A model generated the notes under the pieces. That model did no database searches and was not told the origin of the DNA. It saw only the letters and a list, made by a program, of their open reading frames with translations. Shown here piece after piece: positions 1-6,835 of a DNA stretch of 64,000 bases. Positions within the stretch are counted from its first letter, which is position 1, and each line of letters begins with the position of its first letter. The DNA is taken from the NCBI RefSeq assembly GCF_018614035.1, contig NZ_JAGGPA010000086.1:28362-92361 (forward strand), given 5' to 3'. A program made the position numbers and the translations under genes. The DNA is from Streptomyces sp. ISL-96 (GTDB lineage: Bacteria > Actinomycetota > Actinomycetes > Streptomycetales > Streptomycetaceae).

Positions 1-117
1 AAAACCGACCCCGGCACGCTCGGCTACGAGATGGGCATGCTCGTGAAGTCCGTTCGCCCGTTCCTCTCCACGCCTGCCCGTCAGCCTATGGGTGCACCGG
101 TCGAGGGCAGGCTTTGA
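1..117 (+). CDS. cvnB: Conservon protein CvnB (roadblock/LC7), 3' end only
   Basis: Only the last 38 codons are inside the window, in frame 1 from base 1, ending at TGA 115-117. The tail ends in APVEGRL. Assignment rests mainly on order: it is followed at once by a DUF742 protein and a small GTPase, the fixed cvnA-B-C-D order of actinobacterial conservons, in which CvnB is a roadblock/LC7 protein thought to act on the CvnD GTPase at the membrane-bound CvnA sensor kinase. The next start codon overlaps or abuts this stop, implying one operon. cvnA would lie upstream, outside the window. Confidence 0.7.
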   Translation, partial: KTDPGTLGYEMGMLVKSVRPFLSTPARQPMGAPVEGRL

Positions 118-119
118 GG

Positions 120-497
120 ATGACGGACGAGCCAGACGCGCTCTGGGTCGACGATGAGGCCGGGCATCTGGTCCGGCCCTACACCGTTGTCGAGGGGCGC
201 ACCCGCCCCTCAACGCATTTTGATCTTTTGACGCTGGTACTCGCGACCGGCGCGCGGCCGCAGACCTATCTGGGGCCCGAACACGAGCAGGCCCTGGACC
301 TGTGCGGCGGTCCCATTTCGGTGGCCGAGGTGGCCGCTCACATGAAGCTGCCGGCCGTCGTCACCAAAGTACTTCTCGCCGACCTCGTGCAGCACGAGGC
401 GCTCACCACACGGGCGCCTCGTGCCATCGAGTCGGCGGCCCTGACCGATCGAGAGACACTGGAGGCGGTGCTGCGTGGCCTACGAAAGCGGCTCTGA
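120..497 (+). CDS. cvnC: Conservon protein CvnC (DUF742)
   Basis: About 125 residues, the usual size for DUF742 proteins. Visible hallmarks are LVRPYTVVEGRT near residue 18, a central ICXGPXSVAEVA-like stretch (LDLCGGPISVAEVAAH) and a short winged-helix-like C-terminal half (VVTKVLLADLV). An alternative TTG start at 114 overlaps the cvnB stop; ATG 120 was chosen because it directly follows the stop. The 3' end overlaps the cvnD GTG start by 23 bases, so translation is probably coupled. Family members work with CvnA, B and D in a heterotrimeric-G-protein-like signalling complex; that role is inferred here from family and order. Confidence 0.85.
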   Translation: MTDEPDALWVDDEAGHLVRPYTVVEGRTRPSTHFDLLTLVLATGARPQTYLGPEHEQALDLCGGPISVAEVAAHMKLPAVVTKVLLADLVQHEALTTRAPRAIESAALTDRETLEAVLRGLRKRL

Positions 498-1077
498 CCC
501 CTTTCCCACCGCCCTGAAGATCCTCATAGCAGGGGGCTTCGGGGTCGGCAAGACCACCTTCGTCGGAGCGGTGAGCGAGATCGAGCCGCTGAGCACCGAG
601 GAGCGGCTGACCCAGGCCAGCGCGGGCACGGACAGCTTGGTCGGCGTCGAGGAGAAGTCGACCACGACCGTGGCCATGGACTTCGGCCGCATCACGCTCG
701 ACAAGGACCACGTCCTCTATCTGTTCGGCACGCCCGGGCAGGAGAGGTTCTGGTTCATGTGGGACGAACTTTCCGAGGGCGCGCTCGGAGCGGTGGTCCT
801 CACCGACACCCGCAGGCTTGAGGACTGCTTCGGCGCCGTCGACTTCTTTGAGCGGCGCGGCATCGCGTTCACAGTCGCCGTCAATGAATTCGACGGTGCC
901 TACCACTACACACCTGATGAAGTCCGCGCGGCTATCGACCTCAAGCCCCATGTGCCCGTCGTGATGTGTGATGCGCGCCAGTGTGCCTCAGCGACCAGCG
1001 TGCTGATCGCACTCGTACAGCACATCCTCACCTCCGCTCCCGGGACGCCGGTGGCAGAGCCCAACCTGCTGCACTGA
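475..1077 (+). CDS. cvnD: Conservon GTPase CvnD (small Ras-like G protein)
   Basis: 200 residues. GTP-binding motifs are readable in order: Walker A GGFGVGKTT near residue 21, the switch II/G3 region FGTPGQERF near residue 84, a G4-like AVNEFDG near residue 139 and a G5-like CDARQ near residue 165. This is the typical conservon GTPase of the MglA/Ras group. The GTG start lies inside the end of cvnC, a normal conservon overlap. It should cycle between GTP and GDP states under CvnB/CvnC control and signal for the CvnA histidine kinase. The open chain continues with a GAF protein 43 bases downstream. Confidence 0.9.
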   Translation: MAYESGSDPFPTALKILIAGGFGVGKTTFVGAVSEIEPLSTEERLTQASAGTDSLVGVEEKSTTTVAMDFGRITLDKDHVLYLFGTPGQERFWFMWDELSEGALGAVVLTDTRRLEDCFGAVDFFERRGIAFTVAVNEFDGAYHYTPDEVRAAIDLKPHVPVVMCDARQCASATSVLIALVQHILTSAPGTPVAEPNLLH

Positions 1078-1120
1078 ACCTCGCTCAACACAACCGCCCC
1101 CCTCAGTCGAACGGAGCACC

Positions 1121-1720
1121 ATGTCCCCCTCTGAAGCCGATGACCTCTCACCTGACCCGACCGGCCATCTGCGCCTGAACGCCGACGACCGCGAGGCACC
1201 GGCCCGGATCGCCCGTCTGCGCGAGCTCGGCCTGCGAGGGGACAGCCCCGTCCCGGAGTTCGACCATTTCGCCCGGGATCTGGCCCATAAGCTGGGTGCG
1301 CGCTATGCGATGGTCAACTTCATCGACGAGCACCGCCAATTCTTCGCCGGCCTCTACACCCCTGATACCGACCGCACGGTTGAGCTGGCGCCACAGCAGC
1401 AGCAGGGCCAGGTCGGCCGGGAGATGGCTCTGGATTACGGCTTCTGCCCGCACGTCGTTCTGCGGCGCAAGGCATTCCCCCTCGAGGACGTGTTCGACTA
1501 TCCGAGGTTCGCGGGGAATCCGGTCGTGAACGAGCTGGGCATCCGCACGTATCTGGGTACACCGCTCATCGACCCCATCACGGACATGCCGCTCGGGACG
1601 ATCTGCGTGGTGGACACGGAAGCCCGGCAGTGGGGGTCGCGGGGCGTCGAGACCATCAAATTCATGGCGCAGCAACTGGTCGACCGCATTCACAGCACGG
1701 AGGCCCGCAACCGGCCCTGA
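1121..1720 (+). CDS. GAF domain-containing sensor protein
   Basis: 199 residues; a single GAF domain fills residues about 40-190. Recognisable pieces are ARYAMVNFIDEHRQFFAG, the FCPHVV motif typical of free-standing bacterial GAF proteins, YLGTPLID and GTICVVDTEARQW. No kinase, cyclase or DNA-binding domain is attached. It begins 43 bases after cvnD on the same strand and ends at a strong hairpin, so it is probably the last gene of the conservon operon and may deliver a small-molecule or redox signal to it. The ligand cannot be told from sequence. Confidence 0.85.
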   Translation: MSPSEADDLSPDPTGHLRLNADDREAPARIARLRELGLRGDSPVPEFDHFARDLAHKLGARYAMVNFIDEHRQFFAGLYTPDTDRTVELAPQQQQGQVGREMALDYGFCPHVVLRRKAFPLEDVFDYPRFAGNPVVNELGIRTYLGTPLIDPITDMPLGTICVVDTEARQWGSRGVETIKFMAQQLVDRIHSTEARNRP

Positions 1721-1768
1721 ACGAAAGGGCGGTAGCCGCGCTCTGCGGGAGGGGTCTGAACCAGATGC

Positions 1769-1804
1769 GGGAGTCACGGGCACGGCAGTGTGTCCGTGAC
1801 TCCC
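1769..1804. terminator. Bidirectional terminator hairpin
   Basis: An 11-base perfect inverted repeat (GGGAGTCACGG and CCGTGACTCCC) with a 14-base loop is followed by TTCTGTTT. It lies between the stop of the GAF gene and the stop of the convergent acyl-CoA dehydrogenase gene. Confidence 0.75.
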
Positions 1805-1811
1805 TTCTGTT

Positions 1812-3050
1812 TCACACCGCGTGGCCGGCTGTCGCCAGCTGCTCCTGATCGCGGTGCTCCGGGGGCGCGGCCCGCACCAGGTGAGCCAGGCGCTCGGACC
1901 ACTGGCCCTTGGCCGTTCCGAGCGCCACTTCGCCCAAGCGCAGCAGCTGTACGTCGGAGGTGCCGGCGGGCGCGTAGATGTGCTGCGCGTCCCGCAGGAA
2001 ACGCTCGACGGGGCGGTCGGTGAAGAGGCCCGCAGCGGCGTGGATGTTCATCGCGTCGCGGGCCGAATCGACTGCGGACTCGTAGTTGAGGTATTTCGCG
2101 TTCATGAGTTCCGCGTCGCACGGCAGTCCCTGGTCAAGCAGGTGCACGGCGTGGTAGGCGGCCAGCCGCGCGGTCATGAGCCGGTGATGTATCAGGCCCA
2201 GCTTCATCTTGACGTTGTTGAGCTCGCCGAGCGGTGCGCCGTACCGCTCGCGCTCAAGGCAGAAGGCTCGGGTCTCGTCGTACACGGCCTGGTGAATGCC
2301 CAGACTGACCGCGGCGAGGTTGGCTCTGCCGTACAGGATCGAGGAACTGTAGGCCACGGCGAGGCCCTGGCCCTCCTCACCGAGCCGGTTCGCCGCTGGC
2401 ACCCAGCAGTTGTCGAACTGGAGCTCGCCGAAGGAAAATCCGTGCAGCCCCATGGCGGGCGTCTGCTTGGCCAGCGAGAAGCCGGGGCGGTCGGCCTCGA
2501 CGAGGAAGGCCGACAGTCCCTTGGATCCGGGGCCGGTGCGGACGACGACGCCGTGCAGGTCGCCCACGTGGCTGTTGCCCACGAAGACTTTTCTGCCATT
2601 GAGGAGGTAACCGTCGCCGTCACGGACGGCGGTGGACTGCATGCCGAGGACGTGACCGCCCGACTGCGGCTCGGTGACCGCGATGGTCGGCAGCACATCG
2701 CCGGCGGCGATGGGCGGCAGCCAGGTCCGCTTCTGAACGTCGTTACCGAAGTGGACGATCTTCGCGACGCCCAACTGGCTGGCTTGGACCATCGCTCCCA
2801 TCGCTCCGCTGACACGGGCGAGTTCCTCGATGATGATGGTCTTGGCCAGGTGCCCGGCGCCCATCCCGCCGTAGGCGCGGTCGATGGTCGCGCCGATCCA
2901 GCCCTGGCGGGCGATCAGGCGGGACAGTTGGTGCGCTGTGGTGCGCGAGGCCTCCATCTCGGCTATCCGGGGCCGCACTTCGCGCTCGGCGAAGTCGCGC
3001 ACTTGCCTTCGCAGATCTTCGTGGGACTCGTTGGCGAAATAACGTTCCAC
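1812..3050 (-). CDS. Acyl-CoA dehydrogenase family protein
   Basis: 412 residues with the complete acyl-CoA dehydrogenase layout: helical N-terminal domain, middle beta domain with AVTEPQSGGHV (flavin/substrate loop, near residue 129) and the C-terminal four-helix domain with ERERYGAPLGE near residue 275. The C-terminal section carries AGLFTDRPVERFLRDAQ, typical of the family. It should use FAD to form the alpha-beta double bond of an acyl-CoA; the natural substrate is not deducible. Transcribed alone toward the conservon from a gene-free region containing a palindromic operator (3190-3226). Confidence 0.88.
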   Translation of the reverse strand: MERYFANESHEDLRRQVRDFAEREVRPRIAEMEASRTTAHQLSRLIARQGWIGATIDRAYGGMGAGHLAKTIIIEELARVSGAMGAMVQASQLGVAKIVHFGNDVQKRTWLPPIAAGDVLPTIAVTEPQSGGHVLGMQSTAVRDGDGYLLNGRKVFVGNSHVGDLHGVVVRTGPGSKGLSAFLVEADRPGFSLAKQTPAMGLHGFSFGELQFDNCWVPAANRLGEEGQGLAVAYSSSILYGRANLAAVSLGIHQAVYDETRAFCLERERYGAPLGELNNVKMKLGLIHHRLMTARLAAYHAVHLLDQGLPCDAELMNAKYLNYESAVDSARDAMNIHAAAGLFTDRPVERFLRDAQHIYAPAGTSDVQLLRLGEVALGTAKGQWSERLAHLVRAAPPEHRDQEQLATAGHAV

Positions 3051-3189
3051 GACAAGCCTTCCTCCGTGCTTCCCCCGAGTCCAGAGGGGACACGGAGGTC
3101 GTACGTCGGGCAGTGGTTCCCCGTCCCAGGCTGGCCGACGGTAATATGATCTACAACTCGACCCTTCGCAGCCAAGATCGTTTACTGTC

Positions 3190-3226
3190 TTTGGCTAAAA
3201 TACTACGCGTTGTAGTTTGAGCCAAA
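3190..3226. promoter_or_regulatory. 37-bp near-palindrome, probable operator
   Basis: Outer arms TTTGGCT and AGCCAAA enclose a second inner repeat ACTAC-GCGTT-GTAGT, all sharing one centre. A related TCTACAAC half site occurs near 3149. The AT-rich nested symmetry upstream of the acyl-CoA dehydrogenase gene (start 3050) looks like a repressor site rather than a terminator. The regulator is not encoded next to it. Confidence 0.55.
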
Positions 3227-3636
3227 CTGTGCGATGCGGAAGGCGTCTTGCTCACATGCTGATACGCGCCGTGCTCAAGCTGCGTGCGCGAAAGCACAGT
3301 TGATCCGCCTCGCCACTGGTCTGCCCACCAGGCACATGCCCGGGCGGGCAGGGACTCGCGCAGCGCTGGAAACCGGCCACCGAGGCCGGTTTCGCCGGAC
3401 GCCCATGTTTGACAGCGGCACCCGTCGTATTTCGGCCGCGACTGAACCGGTTCTCACGACCATGCGCCGCACGCGCGCGATGAGGCGGGCGGGGTCTGTT
3501 CCCGGTACGCGACTCTGGCCCCGGATGCTGGACGCCGGTGGCGCCCACCGCCAGCCGGCCTCGGACACGACTGTCCCGCCGACCTCCTCTGTCATCGGCC
3601 GCCCCCGCCGTTCCGGGGTCTCGGTTACGAGTGGCG

Positions 3637-3665
3637 TTGACAAGCCGATCCAGTGAGCTGATGAT
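3637..3665 (+). promoter_or_regulatory. Possible promoter of the DyP-peroxidase group
   Basis: TTGACA (3637-3642), a 17-base spacer and GATGAT (3660-3665) resemble a housekeeping promoter about 120 bases before the ATG at 3788. The -10 match is weak. Confidence 0.35.
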
Positions 3666-3787
3666 GTAATCAGTTATGTGGAGACAATCAGAAGCAATGC
3701 CTTCGTGTCTCGCATTCGATCCGGCTCGTTTGGGCCCCTGCACATCGCCGGCCGACAGGTGGGCGTCCGACGTCGAGGAGAGGCGCC

Positions 3788-4396
3788 ATGAGTGAGAAAG
3801 ACCTGCATGCGAAGTTCCAGAAGCTGCCCGAGGCCGTCCGCGAGAAGGTCGACTCGGCGCTGGCGGACGCGAAGATCGCGCTCAAGCTCCGCGTAGCCGA
3901 GGTGCTGGCCGACAAGGAGGAGATGGCCGAGCACGCCGTCACGTCCGCCGGTCGCGTCGGGGCGAAGAGCGGCGAGGTGTCCGAGCTGACGGCCATCCTG
4001 CCGCTGAAGCCGAATGGCGCCGCGCGGCTGCGGAAGTTCTTCAAGCTGGTCGGTGGGAACCTGGCGGGCGCCGGGCAGGTCGGCACGCTGCACAACATGC
4101 GCTTCGTGTTCCTCGACAACGACACCAAGCTGCTGTTCGCGACCGCCTTCGACGGCGAGTGGGACCCCTACATCGACGACTTCGCCACCAAGATCCCCGA
4201 GTTCATGGACTACCTGTTCAGCAACGTCGAGGGCTGGCCCGGCATCACGTCGCCCGACGTGAAGGACTTCATCGTGAAGTACCAGGTCCCGGCGGAGGCG
4301 TGGTTCGTCTCGCACCCCAACCTCACCGTCGCGGAGGCCCACCGGCTCAAGCGGCAGGACGCCGCGCTGCAGAACTTCCTGACCGAACTCAACTGA
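3788..4396 (+). CDS. Hypothetical protein linked to DyP peroxidase
   Basis: 202 residues, no signal peptide and no membrane segment. Contains LTAILPLKPNGAARLRK and TLHNMRFVFLDNDTKLLFAT, suggesting an alpha/beta ferredoxin-like fold similar to the halves of DyP-type peroxidases, followed by a helical tail. It sits 11 bases before the DyP gene on the same strand, so the two are probably co-transcribed and work in the same process. I do not know a characterised member. An AGGAG-type ribosome site (GAGGAGAGGCGCC) precedes ATG 3788. Confidence 0.75.
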   Translation: MSEKDLHAKFQKLPEAVREKVDSALADAKIALKLRVAEVLADKEEMAEHAVTSAGRVGAKSGEVSELTAILPLKPNGAARLRKFFKLVGGNLAGAGQVGTLHNMRFVFLDNDTKLLFATAFDGEWDPYIDDFATKIPEFMDYLFSNVEGWPGITSPDVKDFIVKYQVPAEAWFVSHPNLTVAEAHRLKRQDAALQNFLTELN

Positions 4397-4407
4397 GGCA
4401 GCGCACC

Positions 4408-5733
4408 ATGCCCTCACCTTTCCGGCGCCTGCGCCGGCCCCCCACCCTGGATCTCGACGACATCCAGGCGACCTTGCTGCGTGCCCGGCCCGAACCCTAC
4501 TTCGGCACCCACGCGATCCTGGAGATCACCGAACCGGCCGCCGGCAGGGAACTGCTGCGCCGACTGGCCCCACGGGTGACCTCCGCGGCCCGCTGGGACG
4601 AACCCCAGCCGTCCTGGCTGGCCCTCGCCCTCAGTTACCAGGGACTGGTGGCGCTGGGCGTACCGGAGGAGTCGCTGGCCTCCTTCCCGGCCAACTTCCG
4701 TGCCGGAATGGCCGCCCGCGCCGAGCGCCTGCGCGACACCGGCCCGAACGCACCCCAGCACTGGGAGTTCCCCTTCGGGACCCCGCGCGTGCACGTCGCC
4801 GTCAGCGTCTACGCCGAGAACGAGAACGACTGGCGCGCCGAGGTCGCGGCGTACGAGAAGGAACTGGGCGACGTGCCCGGCGTACGGCTGCTGTCGCACC
4901 AGGACTTCGCGGCCGACGGGTTCAACGTGTTCGGCTACCGGGACGGGTTCAGCCAGCCGGTGGTCGAGGGCAGCGGCGCCGAACCGCTGCCGGGCGACGG
5001 CAGGCCGATCAAGGCCGGTGAGTTCGTGCTGGGCTACGCGAGCGAGACCGGTCTTCCGCTGCCCGTGCCGGCCCCCGACGCCCTCGGCCGCAACGGAACG
5101 TACGTCGTCTTCCGCAAGTACCACTCCCACGTCGCCGCGTTCAACAAGTTCCTGCACGACAACGCCCGAACCGAGGAGGAACGCGAGCTGCTGGCGGCCA
5201 AGCTCGTCGGTCGCTGGCGCAGCGGCGCACCGCTGGCGCTGGCCCCGGAGCGTGACGATACGGCGCTCGGCGAGGACCCGAACCGGATCAACGACTTCGA
5301 CTACGCCGCCGACCCCCGCGGACTGTGCACCCCCCTGGGCTCGCACATCCGCCGGATGAACCCGCGCGACACGAAGCTGACGGTCCTCACCGACGTCAAC
5401 ATCCGCCGCAGCACCTCCTACGGTCACCCGCTGCCCGCAGACCGGCTCAAGGACGACGGCCGGCAGCGCGGTCTGGACTTCATCGCCCTCGGGTCCCGCG
5501 CCATCGACAACGTCGAGTTCTTGCAGAGCGAGTGGGTCAACTCCGGCAATTTCATGGGTCTGGGCAAGGAGAAGGACCCGATGATCTCGCTGCAGGACAA
5601 GGGCGCGTACTTCACGGTGCCCGGGACGCCGCCCCGGCGGGTGCAGGGCATCCAGTCCTTCAACACCCTGCTCGGCGGCGAGTACTTCTTCATGCCGAGC
5701 CTCTCCGCCATCCGCTGGCTCGGCAGCAACTGA
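4408..5733 (+). CDS. DyP-type (dye-decolourising) heme peroxidase
   Basis: 441 residues. The family signature GxxDG appears as GYRDGFSQP at about residue 176, where the Asp is the acid-base catalyst, and the proximal heme-ligand segment is CTPLGSHIRRMNPR with His313. The length is within the range of larger DyP subclasses. The protein has no Sec or Tat signal, so it is either cytoplasmic or packaged. The ATG at 4408 follows the upstream hypothetical gene by 11 bases. DyPs oxidise phenolics or dyes with H2O2. The next gene, a catalase-like protein, is broken, so this peroxide-related operon has lost one partner. Confidence 0.92.
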   Translation: MPSPFRRLRRPPTLDLDDIQATLLRARPEPYFGTHAILEITEPAAGRELLRRLAPRVTSAARWDEPQPSWLALALSYQGLVALGVPEESLASFPANFRAGMAARAERLRDTGPNAPQHWEFPFGTPRVHVAVSVYAENENDWRAEVAAYEKELGDVPGVRLLSHQDFAADGFNVFGYRDGFSQPVVEGSGAEPLPGDGRPIKAGEFVLGYASETGLPLPVPAPDALGRNGTYVVFRKYHSHVAAFNKFLHDNARTEEERELLAAKLVGRWRSGAPLALAPERDDTALGEDPNRINDFDYAADPRGLCTPLGSHIRRMNPRDTKLTVLTDVNIRRSTSYGHPLPADRLKDDGRQRGLDFIALGSRAIDNVEFLQSEWVNSGNFMGLGKEKDPMISLQDKGAYFTVPGTPPRRVQGIQSFNTLLGGEYFFMPSLSAIRWLGSN

Positions 5734-5757
5734 CCGCCATCCCCCGCGGAGGTCCAC

Positions 5758-6397
5758 ATGACCGCATCCCGTTCCTACGTCCGCTACCGGCCCGACCTCG
5801 AACAGCCCTTTCCCAACGAGGATGAACTCGTCCGCCAGGTCATCGAGGCCATGGGCAAGGCCAACCAGCAGTGGAGCGGGGTCCAGGGCAGCGCCCCAGG
5901 TCGCGTTCCACTCCATGGCCGCGATGCGCTACGGCGACCACGTCGCCAAGTTCTCGGCCGCCCCCCGCTCCGCCAACGTGAAGGCCCTCACCGGTCGGCC
6001 CGTGGAGAAAAAGGCGGGCGAGTCGGCCCTGCGTGACTTCGTCGTCGACTTCTTCGCCCACAACAGCGCCGAGTACGAGCTGCGGGCCCAGCTGTGCACG
6101 GACATCGACCGCATGCCCGTAGAAGACGCGTCGGTCCTGTGGCCCGAAGAACTGTCACCCCACGAAGTCGTGGCCGTGCTGCACCTGCCCGCCCAGGACG
6201 CCTACAGCGACGCCCGCCGCCGCTACGCCGACGACGTACTCTCCTTCAGCCCGTGGCACGCCCTGGAGGCCCACCGCCCGCTGGGCTCCATCATGCGCTC
6301 CCGCCGCGCCGCCTATCCCAGCTCCAGCGAGTTCCGCCACCGCTTCAACGGAGTCGAGCCCCACGAGCCGTCCGACATCAAGGAGCTCCCCGCCTGA
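5758..6397 (+). pseudogene. Catalase-family protein with internal deletion and frameshift
   Basis: The reading frame opens at ATG 5758 with YVRYRPDLEQPFPNEDELVRQ, the usual N-terminus of the small catalase-related proteins. From about 5905 the match continues in the next frame with MRYGDHVAKFSAAP, then RAQLCTDIDRMPVEDASV and SFSPWHALEAHRPLGSI, the usual C-terminal third. The middle of the family (the heme-pocket His region and the NGPAF-like segment, roughly 130-150 residues) is missing between them. An internal deletion plus frame change at about 5885-5905 explains this. Neither half can make a working enzyme. A sequencing or assembly fault cannot be excluded. Confidence 0.75.
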
Positions 6398-6412
6398 ACC
6401 CGGGAACAGCCC

Positions 6413-6447
6413 AAGGCCACCCCGCCTCATTTCGGCGGGGTGGCCTT
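6413..6447. terminator. Strong terminator hairpin
   Basis: A perfect 14-base inverted repeat (AAGGCCACCCCGCC and its complement) with a 7-base loop is followed by CTT. It ends the DyP group and also faces the convergent doxX gene. Confidence 0.8.
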
Positions 6448-6481
6448 CTTGGTACCGGCGGGGCCGTGTGCGGCCCCAGGA

Positions 6482-6835
6482 TCAAGTGGCCGCCGACACA
6501 GCGGCGTACGCCGACGCCACCAGGGCCAGTACGGCGGCAGGCAGGGCCCGTACCGGCGGATCGCTGTGGCGCAGGTGCACCACAGCGGCCCCGGCCATCA
6601 GCAGCGCCAGCCCGATCGCGGCGGCCACACCGAGGGCGGGTGCGGCGGCCAGGCCCGCCACCAGACCGGCGACTCCAGCCACCTCCAGGGCGCCGACGAC
6701 GCGGTAGAGACCCGGCGACATGCCGAGGTGGGCCGCCGCCTGGCACATGACCGGTACGGCGGCGATCTTCGCCACTCCCAGCGGAAGGAAGATCAGAGCG
6801 AGTACGACGGCGGTGGTGATCTGTGCCGTTCTCAT
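6482..6835 (-). CDS. DoxX-like small membrane protein
   Basis: 117 residues with four hydrophobic segments (about 5-22, 45-65, 68-86, 95-113) and the DoxX-like PLGVAKI near residue 18 and GALEVAG near residue 48. It is the last gene of the minus-strand operon. Its ATG overlaps the stop of the acetoacetyl-CoA synthetase gene in an ATGA arrangement, so it is translationally coupled. DoxX-like proteins are of poorly known function, sometimes tied to redox or aromatic metabolism. Confidence 0.8.
   Translation of the reverse strand: MRTAQITTAVVLALIFLPLGVAKIAAVPVMCQAAAHLGMSPGLYRVVGALEVAGVAGLVAGLAAAPALGVAAAIGLALLMAGAAVVHLRHSDPPVRALPAAVLALVASAYAAVSAAT

Larger units (their letters stand above)
3051..3787. 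other. Gene-free stretch with regulatory signals
   Basis: About 740 bases between divergent genes. Open frames exist on both strands, but they overlap each other, have no convincing ribosome site and translate to Arg/Pro/Ala-rich sequence resembling no family I know. The only structure I trust is the palindrome at 3190-3226 and a possible promoter at 3637-3665. The middle may be decayed coding DNA. Confidence 0.45.

Noticed and set aside
3234..3743. Overlapping open frames on both strands between 3.2 and 3.75 kb
   Set aside because: No ribosome sites, Arg/Pro-rich sequence typical of off-frame GC-rich DNA, and mutual overlap; kept as gene-free region.
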